From contig OZ223471.1 of the NCBI GenBank assembly GCA_965140775.1, positions 1,240,001 to 1,304,000 on the forward strand: DNA of 64,000 bases. Direction: 5' to 3'. The notes under the pieces were generated by a model that worked only from the letters and a program-made list of their open reading frames with translations, did not search any database and was not told the origin of the DNA. Below, piece after piece: positions 18,501-26,666 of this stretch; the stretch's first letter is position 1, and each line of letters begins with the position of its first letter. Origin of the DNA: UBA6244 sp965140775. GTDB taxonomy: Bacteria; Bacteroidota; Bacteroidia; Bacteroidales; F082. Both the position numbers and the translations under genes were made by a program.

Positions 18501-18891
18501 AGAAAAAGAACAAATTGACATCCGACTGTATTCCATTATCTACCAAGCTACTGAGGAGCTTAAAACAGCCATCGAAGGTATGTTGAGTCCGAAGATGGAA
18601 GAGAAAATCGTTTGTAACGTGGAAGTACGCGATACTTTCCACATCTCCAAAGTGGGTACCATTGCAGGTTGTTTTGTGCTGGATGGTAAGATTACCCGTC
18701 AAACGAAAATCCGCATCATTCGCGATGGAATCGTGGTGCACACCGGAAAACTTGGTTCACTCAAACGCTTTAAGGATGATGTAAAAGAAGTGTCGGCCAA
18801 CTACGAATGTGGTTTGAATATTGAAAGCTACAACGACGTAAAAATTGGTGACATCATCGAAGGCTATGTGATTGAGGAAGTAGCTCGCTAA
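15568..18891 (+). CDS. infB: translation initiation factor IF-2
   Basis: 1107 residues. IF2N domain at the extreme N-terminus (VVRLSKAAREFNISIDSVIE). A long low-complexity linker (about 110-450) is rich in Pro, Glu, Lys and Ala; then a second IF2-associated region (ANELANMMSVGVTDIITTCM) and the GTPase domain: G1 GHVDHGKT beginning at Gly617, G3 DTPGHEAF, G4 NKMD. Domains II-IV follow, with the conserved VIHKAVGAITESDVMLASAS. It delivers initiator fMet-tRNA to the 30S subunit. It is larger than E. coli IF-2 because of the linker. The last gene of the cluster, with a terminator 63 bases downstream. Confidence 0.97.
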   Translation: MSEASKVVRLSKAAREFNISIDSVIEFLGKKGFVIDRNPNTKLDPQMYELLFNEFQEEKHVKEIAKQKGLEFVGKQSISIEKAVAKEETKHEEAPAEEEIIIKNTGVEYFKRTMKNVASTAAERLAAQDIPKTEEAKPAVAPAKEEPVAPAEKVSAPVEKKVEETPVAPQEKPVEKAPVTDAPVAPETKPVEEKKTEQPPKAKETEEKKEVLPEEKPVEVVPETPAKKEVVENIESVKDEKPTPTPKPVADKVEAPVAEDVDDEEDDEEEDSRGIPKVLGKIDLESLNQLTRPKKKTKAEKKKEAAEKNKALEQSKKKEPHPGHRTETPRDTKPAEQPKPVEKPAVKDAPPVIPPVKQEVKPSEKPGEKSMESTPENFLKTKFEKLTGPVILDKIDLPVEHKRKKGQPVATSSDDAAKKKKRKRIKVKPQGDTDTKTDGQNRNEKHGHGDKSKDGQKKKFGAKDNAKRPILKAEPSDEEIQKKIKDTLARLAPAGKSKSAKYRKQKREHVSQNIAEEMERQEQEKSILKVTEFLTANELANMMSVGVTDIITTCMQLGMFVSINQRLDAETIALVAEEFGFKVEFVGVDDADMADIDDSEDDPADLVERAPIVTVMGHVDHGKTKLLDYIRKANVVAGEAGGITQHIGAYEVTTDSGKKVTFLDTPGHEAFTAMRARGAKVTDIAIIVIAADDSVMPQTREAINHAQAAGVPIVFAFNKMDKPGVTSDKIKEQLANMNILVEEWGGKFQSQEISAITGMGIPDLLEKVLLEAEILELKANPNKPGRGTVIEASLDKGRGFLATVLVQDGTMSKGDVLLAGPVFGKVKAMFNERNKAVKSAGPSVPVLLLGLTAAPQAGDIFNVMTDEKEAKNLASKRQQLLREQSLRTQKHITLDEIGRRIAIGDFKELNVIVKGDVDGSVEALSDALLKLSTREVQVNVIHKAVGAITESDVMLASASDAIIIGFQVRPSSQARRLAEKEQIDIRLYSIIYQATEELKTAIEGMLSPKMEEKIVCNVEVRDTFHISKVGTIAGCFVLDGKITRQTKIRIIRDGIVVHTGKLGSLKRFKDDVKEVSANYECGLNIESYNDVKIGDIIEGYVIEEVAR

Positions 18892-19199
18892 TAGAAAGTT
18901 ATCCGGTTGCTGAGTGGTGTGAAACTGCCTCTTGTCAACTGTTCAATACTTTATAAAAGGCTGTTTAGTGTTAAGCAGCCTTTTTTTATGTCAACGGATT
19001 GGGTTTGTCCCAAAAACCTAACGACATTTATAATACTACAGATTCAGGCAAGTTCAACCGAGCGCCTCCTTGGCCATGGCAACGTTTTGATAAACAATTT
19101 TTTGAAATGGATTCGTGGCTCCGATTTATGATATTTTGGGAAATTTTATGAATCAAATCATTTATATTCGCCATGCATATAAACTAACACTATACCAAC
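18892..19199. other. intergenic region infB to carbonic anhydrase
   Basis: 308 bases holding the infB terminator. A weak promoter-like TATATTCG at 19163-19170 lies upstream of the carbonic anhydrase gene. An open frame at 18907-19131 runs through the terminator and has no family features; I do not call it. Confidence 0.5.
18955..18987 (+). terminator. intrinsic terminator after infB
   Basis: A stem AAAAGGCTG / CAGCCTTTT with a 12-base loop lies at 18955-18984, inside a T-tract that runs to 18987. It closes the rimP-nusA-infB operon. Confidence 0.75.
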
Positions 19200-19955
19200 A
19201 TGAACTACACATTAAAATCAATCGGAATTTTACTTCTTATTCTTGGTATCTATTCGTGCCAAACTCCTGTTTCTGAACAAAATGCTTCCTCGGCAAATCA
19301 AGCCAACAAACAAGAAATTGTTTTACAGAAAAATGTACTCACTGCTCAGGAGCAATCCCAACTTACGCCGGATGCGGTCATCGGGCGATTGAAGGAAGGT
19401 AACCAACGATTTCTGAATAATGAGCTCACTCTCCGCGACAACTCCGCTCAGGCGAAAAACAGTGCCAAAGGACAATATCCCATGGCTGCCATTCTATCAT
19501 GTATCGACAGCAGGGTTCCTGTTGAAGAAGTGTTTGATTTGGGCATTGGCGACGTATTTGTTGCCCGTGTGGCCGGCAATATTGTCAATGAGGACATCCT
19601 GGGAAGCCTCGAGTATTCCTGTAAAGTATCGGGCTCCAAACTTATTGTGGTGCTGGGCCATGAGAGTTGTGGTGCTGTTAAAGCTGCCATCGACGGGGTA
19701 GAGCTGGGAAATATCACCGGTTTGCTCAGCAAGATTAAACCTGCCATAGCGCAATCGGAAAACTTTGATGGCGAACATTCGGGTAGCAATTATGCATATG
19801 TAAACTATGTGGGCGAAATGAACGTAAAGGAATCCATGGATGAAATCCGTCGCGATAGCCCGATTTTAAGGGAGATGGAAGAAAAAGGCGAAATCAAGCT
19901 GGTGGGAGCTAACTACGATATCCATACCGGTGCAGTGGAATTTTTCACCGAGTAG
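19200..19955 (+). CDS. lipoprotein beta-carbonic anhydrase
   Basis: 251 residues. The signal peptide ends at the lipobox YSC (Cys20), so the enzyme is exported and probably lipid-anchored; most beta-carbonic anhydrases are cytosolic. Zinc ligands are complete: Cys101 in SCIDSRVP (with the Asp103/Arg105 dyad), His154 and Cys157 in LGHESCGAVK. Family motifs DVFVARVAGNIVN and GSLEYSCKV are intact. It interconverts CO2 and bicarbonate. No metabolic partner gene is adjacent. Confidence 0.95.
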   Translation: MNYTLKSIGILLLILGIYSCQTPVSEQNASSANQANKQEIVLQKNVLTAQEQSQLTPDAVIGRLKEGNQRFLNNELTLRDNSAQAKNSAKGQYPMAAILSCIDSRVPVEEVFDLGIGDVFVARVAGNIVNEDILGSLEYSCKVSGSKLIVVLGHESCGAVKAAIDGVELGNITGLLSKIKPAIAQSENFDGEHSGSNYAYVNYVGEMNVKESMDEIRRDSPILREMEEKGEIKLVGANYDIHTGAVEFFTE

Positions 19956-19973
19956 TAGTATCGTCCAACTATT

Positions 19974-20243
19974 CTATAATTTTCTGTCTTCGGCTATCAA
20001 TCCGTGTGGTCCGATTTTGTAGCCGAGGGCATTTCTTCCTGTTTTGATGATGTTCATTCCGGCACAGGCACTGATTCCTTGCCATTTGCAATTGATTTGT
20101 TTGCAGTGCGTCAGACCGTTAATCTGGATGCCGATACATTCATCGGTGGAAAGAAGTGAAGTGTCGATGGTTTTCATCAAATGATAAGCTGGTGAATATT
20201 TCCGGGCATCAAAGGTACCCAATATTTTGTCGGGCTTGCGCAC
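19974..20243 (-). CDS. small Cys-containing hypothetical protein
   Basis: 89 residues from a GTG at 20243, the first start codon after the in-frame stop at 20277-20279. The C-terminal half has HCKQINCKWQGISACAG, a Cys-x4-Cys-x7-Cys spacing that could bind a metal, followed by a Gly-rich GRNALGYKIGPHG. The base composition resembles the neighbours. No family is recognised. It lies 95 bases downstream of the sugar transporter on the same strand. It could equally be the tail of a decayed gene, since the 5' end has no ATG. Confidence 0.42.
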   Translation of the reverse strand: MRKPDKILGTFDARKYSPAYHLMKTIDTSLLSTDECIGIQINGLTHCKQINCKWQGISACAGMNIIKTGRNALGYKIGPHGLIAEDRKL

Positions 20244-20338
20244 AAATTGGCTTGAAAATGGGAAATGTCCCTGCTTTTAAAAACAGATTTGTCCTGTTTC
20301 CAAAGGATAAATGTTTCTAAATTCCCACCACGCCTGAT

Positions 20339-21625
20339 TTATTTTGTCCAGGACTTTTTCTTGTGACCCGAAACGGCGTAATACCAGATAAACAAATATC
20401 CCGGCACCAATACCCAATAGGCTTGTTGAAATGAAAAAACATCGGCCAACTGTACCCAAATCAAAGGGATGACTGCCCCTCCTGCAATGGCCATGATCAG
20501 CAAGGCGGATCCGGTTTTGATGAATTTTCCAAGGCCGTGAATGGCCAAAGGCCAGATGGCAGGCCATACCAATGCGTTGGCCAACCCAAGAAGCGCCACC
20601 GATACCACCGAAACCAAAGGTGAACCAATTAACACAACAATGCTTAGCGCAACTCCTAAAATGGCTGAGGCAGCCAGTGCCGTTTGTTGATTTAAATATT
20701 TGGGAATGAGCAATATACCCAACAAATAACCTGCAATCATGCCTGCCAGAGTGAATGAAGTAAATAATTTGGCCTCATCAATGGGAAACCCCAACGAAAT
20801 GCCATATCGAATGATGGTATCTCCGGCTATTACTTCCACCCCCACATACAGAAACAAAGCAATTACCCCCAACACCAAATTTGGAAATTGAAAAATGTTT
20901 GATTTGGATATTAGTCCTGAATCTTCGTCCTCTTCCTGCTCGTCTTCAATTTCGGGCAAGGGCGAATATTTGATGCCAATGCCCAATACAACCAATACAA
21001 GGGTCATCACCACATAGGGCATCACCACCCGTTGCGCTAAGGCATCCAGTTGAATATTGCGTGCGGTTTCGTCCAATCCTTCCAGGCTTGCCACAAATGC
21101 ATCTCCATCACTCAGTATAAAAAAGGCCAGAATCAAGGGTGCCAGCATGCCGGCCACCTTGTTGGCGATGCCCATGATGCTGATGCGCTTGGCGGCTGAC
21201 TCCCGGGGACCAATAATGGTGATATATGGATTGGAAGCTGTTTGTAATACGGCCAATCCGGTTCCCATAATAAACAATCCCAACAAAAAGAGTCCATATA
21301 TGCGGGTGAGGGCGGCGGGGACAAAAAGGAGGGTGCCCACGGCCATAACAAACAAACCTACCATCATGCCGTTTTTAAACCCCGTTTTTTCGAGTACCCA
21401 CGACGAAGGCAAAGCCATCACCGTATAGGAAATATAGAAGGCAAAGGTTACGAAAAATGCCTGAAAATTAGTTAGTTCACAAGCAATTTGAAGGTATGGA
21501 ATCAAAATGCCATTGAGCCAGGTAACGAAACCAAAAATAAAAAACAGGATGCCGATAATGGAAATGGAAAGCAGGTAGTCTTTTTTACTGCTCTTGGTCT
21601 TGGATTTGTTGGCCAATTGGTTCAT
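20339..21625 (-). CDS. MFS sugar:proton symporter, FucP/GlcP (FHS) family
   Basis: 428 residues with 12 predicted membrane segments. Family signatures include FFIFGFVTWLNGILIPYLQ in helix 1, the N-terminal QAFFVTFAFYISYTVMALP, and LQTASNPYITIIGPRESAAK in the central N-domain. A polar loop of about 20 residues (DEQEEDEDSG) separates the halves. FHS permeases import fucose, glucose, galactose or GlcNAc; the substrate cannot be settled here. A TAACTTTG -7 box lies 29 bases upstream of the ATG. Confidence 0.93.
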   Translation of the reverse strand: MNQLANKSKTKSSKKDYLLSISIIGILFFIFGFVTWLNGILIPYLQIACELTNFQAFFVTFAFYISYTVMALPSSWVLEKTGFKNGMMVGLFVMAVGTLLFVPAALTRIYGLFLLGLFIMGTGLAVLQTASNPYITIIGPRESAAKRISIMGIANKVAGMLAPLILAFFILSDGDAFVASLEGLDETARNIQLDALAQRVVMPYVVMTLVLVVLGIGIKYSPLPEIEDEQEEDEDSGLISKSNIFQFPNLVLGVIALFLYVGVEVIAGDTIIRYGISLGFPIDEAKLFTSFTLAGMIAGYLLGILLIPKYLNQQTALAASAILGVALSIVVLIGSPLVSVVSVALLGLANALVWPAIWPLAIHGLGKFIKTGSALLIMAIAGGAVIPLIWVQLADVFSFQQAYWVLVPGYLFIWYYAVSGHKKKSWTK

Positions 21626-21654
21626 GGTTGGGAGAATTAAATTTTTGATGCACG

Positions 21655-21662
21655 CAAAGTTA
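21655..21662 (-). promoter_or_regulatory. -7 box (TAACTTTG) for the sugar transporter
   Basis: The minus strand reads TAACTTTG, matching TAnnTTTG, 29 bases before the transporter ATG. No TTG is found at the expected -33 distance. Confidence 0.4.
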
Positions 21663-21733
21663 TCATTCTTTGGCTGATGCTTTATTTTCGCAAAACAATT
21701 ATTACCGGTGTTTATAAACAGGTTATTAAGAAA

Positions 21734-21762
21734 ATGCCGGAACAGCGCATCTGTTCCGGCAT
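21734..21762 (-). terminator. intrinsic terminator of the Omp28-like gene
   Basis: A perfect 12-bp inverted repeat, ATGCCGGAACAG / CTGTTCCGGCAT, with a 5-base loop. On the minus strand it is followed by TTTCTT, and on the plus strand by a run of T, so it could stop transcription in both directions. It lies 43 bases after the stop of the Omp28-like gene. Confidence 0.8.
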
Positions 21763-21804
21763 TTTTTTAGCAATACTATCTCCATCTTCATGAAGACAAT
21801 AGTT

Positions 21805-23547
21805 CTATTTCTGAATCACCAGTACCTTGGTAGTGATGGTGTTTTGGTTTTGAACACGCAGCAAGAAAGTTCCATTGCCCACCTCCGACAAGTCGATGGT
21901 TTGGAATGAAGTGGCGTTGTCCATTTTTTTAATCAACTGTCCATTAACATTATATATTTCCATGGAAGCGCCTTGTGCATTTTCAACATGGAAAATACCG
22001 GAGGAAGGATTGGGATAAACCTGGATTTCCTGATTAGCGGTTACTTCTTCCACACTCACGGTTCCCCAGCTGAACGGAGTGATTTCTTCGGAACCAAAAT
22101 CTCCACCTTCGGCGAACAATACACCGTCGTTGTAGAGTTTGTACCAACCAACACCATAACCGGAGTCCATTCCGTCGCCATAGGCATCATAAATCTCAAA
22201 GGTATAGCATCCATTTTCGGGCATGATAAATTCTTCCATGTCCACAACTATTTGGCTTACATCGGTATAAGGTCCGCCTGAGTGTAGCACCTCTCCGTTT
22301 TCATTTTTTATTTTCCAGGTAGTTTCGCTACCATAGTTGTCGGTTTTTATTTGCAATGCCAGCACACCTACATTTTCAGCATTGTAAATAATGGCCGATT
22401 TGCTGTTGTCGTTGGGTTGGGTGTCGTCGTTGCCGTTTACCGAAACTACGTTGATTTCCAGGTTGTTTTCTTCTTCCAGGAAGAAAGAGATCTCATCAAG
22501 TTCTACTTCACCTTGTTGGAAGAAAGGAATGTTGCCAGTCCAGCTGGAGGTATGGGTGGCACCACCATTTACACTATATTCTACTTCCATGGAGGTGATG
22601 GGGTTTCCGGCGCGGTTGAGTACCGAAATAACGGGAGTGATTACACCCCAATCGCAAGCGATTTCAGGAATGTTTGAAATGCCTGTAAGTTCGGCATCGT
22701 CAACAGAAGTAGGGGGTATTACTGTAACGTCACATTCGTTTCCACTGATGATTTCCTGGGTGGTTTCGGCCATGAAGGCGATCACTCTCAGGTGGTTGGG
22801 GTCGATGGCTACACCATTGATGTCGCCGGGAATTTCCCAGGTGTAGGTTCTGTCGATAAATGAACCCATGGAAGTTTCGGTTATTTCTTCACCCCATTGT
22901 CCGGTCATCATTTCGCGCAGCATGTGCATGTGCAGGTATTGGTCGCCCACCACATAGTCGGGATTGGCCGACATACCGGCCTGGGGGCCTAAAATGCTGT
23001 CTTGAACCACGGCCACGTTGAGCATGTTGGATGCAGGTGCATCGGTGCCTGTGTAATAGGCTTCCACATGTACGATGAGCAAGGCAGGACTTACACTAAA
23101 GTCGGCGGAGGCTTCACAGGCCACATTGAGATAGGAGGCTTGAGCCAGAATCTGATTGCCGGCATTGGCGAAATTCCCACGACTCATGGCGGTTCCCGAT
23201 CCCTGACTCATTCCGGAGAAAAGATGTCTGTTAACGGTTCCTGCCGGATAACCGGTAAGACCTGTTTGGCCGGCAATGGCTGCGCCCCATTCGGTTCTGA
23301 AGTCGGGCTCGCTGCCCGAAGGGTTGGCGTACGATCCGGTATGGATATTAATGATAAATGCATCTTCGGGATGTGCGGCGGCAAACAAGTTGGCCAAACG
23401 GTGTCCGTCAGGACAATATCCGCAGTGTATTCCCGTAAATTCTTCCAGAATTACGTTTTTGTTTTCGGGTGAGGTGCTCACAATGGTTTGCGATTGCAGA
23501 GAAATCACCAGCAAGCCAATAATAAAAGTAAAGATTAATTTTCTCAT
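21805..23547 (-). CDS. Omp28-like protein with T9SS type A sorting domain
   Basis: 580 residues. Signal peptide at about 1-20 (ends LQSQ). An Omp28/thioredoxin-like domain begins NVILEEFTGIHCGYCPDGHR, with a CGYC redox-type motif (Cys42, Cys45). Beta-rich domains occupy the middle. The C-terminal about 75 residues form a type A sorting domain: QVYPNPSSGIFHVEN, MEIYNVNGQLIKKM, and a final KVLVIQK. The protein is therefore a surface or secreted T9SS substrate. Function beyond this is unknown. Confidence 0.93.
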   Translation of the reverse strand: MRKLIFTFIIGLLVISLQSQTIVSTSPENKNVILEEFTGIHCGYCPDGHRLANLFAAAHPEDAFIINIHTGSYANPSGSEPDFRTEWGAAIAGQTGLTGYPAGTVNRHLFSGMSQGSGTAMSRGNFANAGNQILAQASYLNVACEASADFSVSPALLIVHVEAYYTGTDAPASNMLNVAVVQDSILGPQAGMSANPDYVVGDQYLHMHMLREMMTGQWGEEITETSMGSFIDRTYTWEIPGDINGVAIDPNHLRVIAFMAETTQEIISGNECDVTVIPPTSVDDAELTGISNIPEIACDWGVITPVISVLNRAGNPITSMEVEYSVNGGATHTSSWTGNIPFFQQGEVELDEISFFLEEENNLEINVVSVNGNDDTQPNDNSKSAIIYNAENVGVLALQIKTDNYGSETTWKIKNENGEVLHSGGPYTDVSQIVVDMEEFIMPENGCYTFEIYDAYGDGMDSGYGVGWYKLYNDGVLFAEGGDFGSEEITPFSWGTVSVEEVTANQEIQVYPNPSSGIFHVENAQGASMEIYNVNGQLIKKMDNATSFQTIDLSEVGNGTFLLRVQNQNTITTKVLVIQK

Positions 23548-23620
23548 ATGGATTTGATTTTGATGTGTAAAAGGTTTTTCTCGATGGGTATATTTATAAA
23601 ATTCTTTGCAAGATAATCAT

Positions 23621-24214
23621 TTATTGATAACAAGGTGCTGCATGAAATCGGGTGAGCGATTCTTCCACTTGAAAAATTGTTTCGATGCGCTTACGGAGTG
23701 AGCTCTTGGCTCTGGACAGTTGCGATTTGGAGGTGTTCACCGAAATATTCATGATTTCACCTATTTCTTTGTGCGAATACCCTTCGATGGTATTCAGATT
23801 GAAAACCATGCGGTAGCCTTCGGGGAGTTCATGAATAAAGGTGAGAAGTTCTTTGTGCGACATGGCCGAAAGTATTTCGTGATCGGTGCGCAGCACCTCC
23901 CGAATGGTTTCAGGTTCAATGTCGCGGGCAAACAAGTTTTTCTTCTTGTAGAAATTCATGGCGGTGGTCACCATGATTTTACGAAGCCATCCGTCAAACG
24001 AGCCTTCACCCCGGTAGTCTTTCAAAAATTTAAACACCTTGATGAATCCTTCCTGAAGTATGTCCTCGGCGTCTATCACCGTTCTGGCGTACCGTAGGCA
24101 TACCCCATATAGTTTGGGTGCATACCTGTGGTAAAACTCATACTGGGCTTTACGATTGTTCTCGAGGCATCTTTCAATTAAACCGAAATCGATTGCATTT
24201 TCAGTAATTTCCAT
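23621..24214 (-). CDS. ECF-type RNA polymerase sigma factor
   Basis: 197 residues. Region 2 contains YAPKLYGVCLRYARTVIDAE and DILQEGFIKVFKFLKDYRG; region 4 contains LPEGYRMVFNLNTIEGYSHK with the DNA-binding helix ISVNTSKSQLSRAKSSLRKR. The first ATG at 24214 is used. No anti-sigma factor gene lies next to it; the neighbours are an Omp28-like cargo gene and a TPR/LuxR-type regulator. A TATTTTTG -7 box lies 33 bases upstream. Confidence 0.94.
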   Translation of the reverse strand: MEITENAIDFGLIERCLENNRKAQYEFYHRYAPKLYGVCLRYARTVIDAEDILQEGFIKVFKFLKDYRGEGSFDGWLRKIMVTTAMNFYKKKNLFARDIEPETIREVLRTDHEILSAMSHKELLTFIHELPEGYRMVFNLNTIEGYSHKEIGEIMNISVNTSKSQLSRAKSSLRKRIETIFQVEESLTRFHAAPCYQ

Positions 24215-24247
24215 TTGAACGTTGTCAGATTACGTGAATAGAGAAGC

Positions 24248-24255
24248 CAAAAATA
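24248..24255 (-). promoter_or_regulatory. -7 box (TATTTTTG) for the ECF sigma gene
   Basis: The minus strand reads TATTTTTG, 33 bases upstream of the sigma factor ATG. The region is AT-rich, so chance occurrence is possible, and no -33 TTG is seen. Confidence 0.3.
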
Positions 24256-24411
24256 GATGAATGTTCAACACCAGATAAAATTTAGTTTTCTACAACACTT
24301 CTACAACGTGCTTATATGGAAGAGATATGAATAACAAGACTTCTACAAGATAATTGTTAAATACTACATTTACAGTAATTTGTGTAAATTGGTACATCTA
24401 CAAATACTCAA

Positions 24412-26208
24412 TTAAATATTTTGAAGGTACTCGGGAAGGCAATCGCTGTTTTCAAGCTCACATTTTTTACGAAGTCGATACCGGCTCATCTCCACGGCCT
24501 TAACTGAAGTGTTGTTCAGGGTGGCAATTTCTTTGGTGCTCAGGTTCAAACGTAGCAAGGCACAGAGCCGTTCCTCGTTTTTGGTTAGGGAAGGAAATTT
24601 GGTCTTGAGCTTTTTGAAAAACTCATCATAGGTCTGGTCCACCTTCGATTGAAACTCATCTATTTCTTGTTGTATTTGCAGGTTTTGCTGGATATGGATG
24701 GAAAGGTCTTTCACCTTGCGGTTGGTTTCGGGGTCGGAGGATGATGAAATGCTTTTTAACTCCGATTTTATTTGGATAAGCACCTGATTTTTTTGCACCA
24801 GATGCAAGGCAAAATTCATGAGGTCGTTGTCTTTACTTTTCAGTTCCAGCCGCATTAAATCCTGTTGGGTTTGGTGAAGCAAAGCATCTTTTTCGCGTAC
24901 CAATCGTTCTTTTTTTATTTTTCCCGTAGCCCTGATAATTGCCACCAAAGTGAGGATTACAATGGTGATAATGCTGATAATTAACAAATTAAATTTAAGG
25001 TTGTCGATTTCTTTCTCGTTGTTGAGTAGCCTGATTTCGGTGTCTTTCAGTTTTATCTCTTTGTCTTTGATATCGTTGAGGAACCGCGATTGCAACTCCA
25101 TGGCCATATCCGACTTTTGTTTTAAATAGATGGAATCGCTGTAACGCGAGAAGGCTTTAAAATAAAACAATGCCTTGGCGGGCTGGCCGGTGGCTTCATA
25201 AACCTCACTCAAACCTTTGGCTGCATTTCTGATGTCGTTCCATTTTTGTATGGCGAAGGCTTGTTTGTATGCTGCCGTAAGTGTTTCCCTTGCTTTTTCG
25301 TATCTACCGGCGGTCAGGTATTCGCTGCCCATCAATACCTGAAGCCGCAGTTTGGCTTCGGCATTGTTGGTTTGTTTGTAGATGGCCAAACTTTTGTCGA
25401 AGTACGAAAATGATTTTTCGGTTTGTCCCTGTTTGCTGAAAATCCGGGCCATGTTTTGGTAGTTGGTGGCAACCCAATCCAGGTAATTCATTTCCTCATT
25501 GATGGTCAGGCTGCGTTGGTAGTATTCCAACGCCTTTTCGTATTCATTTTTCAGGCGGTGAATCTCGCCCAGGTTGTTGAGGGCTTTGGCAATGCCGGCT
25601 TTGTTGTCAATCAGGTTGAAAATATCGTAGGCTTTCACAAAATATTGATAGGCTTCTTCCAGGTTTCCCTGATCGTAAAAAATGCTGCCAATGCGGTTGT
25701 ATGCTTCCCCGATCAATTCTTTATCGTGGCTTTGGATGGCAAAATCCAGCGATTTTTTAAAATATTCAAGGGTTTGCTGCATGTCGTAGTTGTTGCGGTA
25801 GTACAACATGCCCAGCTTGCCGTATATGGAGCTCAGTTTTTTTGGTTGATTTCGCCCTTCATAAATTTTGGCACCTATTAAATAATAGTTGATGGAAGGT
25901 TGGATGTTGTTTTTCAAATCGAACAATTCTCCCATCAGTTCGTTGGTGGCGCCACAGGCATCGGGCGATTTGATTTGGTTGGCAAGTTTGAGTGCTTTTT
26001 TATTGAAATACAGCGCTTTGTCGATGTCTGTGGCTTTCAGTTCGTTGGCAATTTGGTTGAAAAGATAAACTTTTTCGAGGCTGTCGGTAGAACGTGCCAC
26101 CAGTGTATTGAGAAACGACAGGGTAGTATCCTGACCATGGATGCTTTGATGTCCGATCAGCATCAGAAACGATAACAAGACCCATAAATGACTACCTACT
26201 ACCCTCAT
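24412..26208 (-). CDS. TPR membrane protein with LuxR-type C-terminal HTH
   Basis: 598 residues. Signal peptide at about 1-25, then about 6-7 TPR repeats (residues 35-365; for example AKALNNLGEIHRLKNEYEKA). A transmembrane helix (about 402-425, LLIISIITIVILTLVAIIRA) is followed by a coiled-coil linker. The C-terminal HTH includes LTKNEERLCALLRLNLSTKE and ALNNTSVKAVEMSRYRLRKK-type recognition residues. The arrangement suggests periplasmic TPR sensing coupled to a cytoplasmic DNA-binding domain, a layout common in Bacteroidota; target genes are unknown. Confidence 0.9.
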   Translation of the reverse strand: MRVVGSHLWVLLSFLMLIGHQSIHGQDTTLSFLNTLVARSTDSLEKVYLFNQIANELKATDIDKALYFNKKALKLANQIKSPDACGATNELMGELFDLKNNIQPSINYYLIGAKIYEGRNQPKKLSSIYGKLGMLYYRNNYDMQQTLEYFKKSLDFAIQSHDKELIGEAYNRIGSIFYDQGNLEEAYQYFVKAYDIFNLIDNKAGIAKALNNLGEIHRLKNEYEKALEYYQRSLTINEEMNYLDWVATNYQNMARIFSKQGQTEKSFSYFDKSLAIYKQTNNAEAKLRLQVLMGSEYLTAGRYEKARETLTAAYKQAFAIQKWNDIRNAAKGLSEVYEATGQPAKALFYFKAFSRYSDSIYLKQKSDMAMELQSRFLNDIKDKEIKLKDTEIRLLNNEKEIDNLKFNLLIISIITIVILTLVAIIRATGKIKKERLVREKDALLHQTQQDLMRLELKSKDNDLMNFALHLVQKNQVLIQIKSELKSISSSSDPETNRKVKDLSIHIQQNLQIQQEIDEFQSKVDQTYDEFFKKLKTKFPSLTKNEERLCALLRLNLSTKEIATLNNTSVKAVEMSRYRLRKKCELENSDCLPEYLQNI

Positions 26209-26274
26209 ACGTTATTTTGGTATGAGCGCAAATGTAGCGAAAAGATTAATGAACCCCATTTGAAATTTTCGGGC

Positions 26275-26559
26275 TTATTGATAGGGGTCGGTCATCGGAA
26301 TCACATAGTATTCGCCGGTACGCGGATCTTTATAGAATTTGGAATAGCCATTGATACTTTCAATATTGGCATCCACCGAGCCTTTGACAAACACCGTGTT
26401 GAGCACATCCACTTCGCCCACCACCCTGAATGCAGAGTCGGCAACCACTCGGGTAGGTGATATTTGGGGAAAGATGCCGGCATTTTGGAATACGATAACC
26501 CAGATTCCGACGGCAATAACAACAAGTATGGTTTTGAAAAAACGAATATTAATTTCCAT
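26275..26559 (-). CDS. small membrane-anchored hypothetical protein
   Basis: 94 residues. One N-terminal transmembrane segment (about 7-25) precedes a short extracytoplasmic domain containing RVVGEVDVLNTVFVKGSVDA and a Tyr-rich end (YSKFYKDPRTGEYYVIP). It lies 66 bases downstream of nothing on its strand and upstream of the TPR regulator, with which it may be co-transcribed. I do not recognise a family. Codon use matches flanking chromosomal genes. Confidence 0.75.
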   Translation of the reverse strand: MEINIRFFKTILVVIAVGIWVIVFQNAGIFPQISPTRVVADSAFRVVGEVDVLNTVFVKGSVDANIESINGYSKFYKDPRTGEYYVIPMTDPYQ

Positions 26560-26666
26560 GTTCGAGGTGGTTTAGCTAACGAGGCCAAAGATATCCCTTT
26601 TCAAATTAAAAATCAATAATTGGAAGCAATACATTTCAACCGACTGAAAATTAATCGAAAAACAAC

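Noticed and set aside
18907..19131. 74-codon frame after infB
   Set aside because: Runs through the infB terminator hairpin and lacks protein features.
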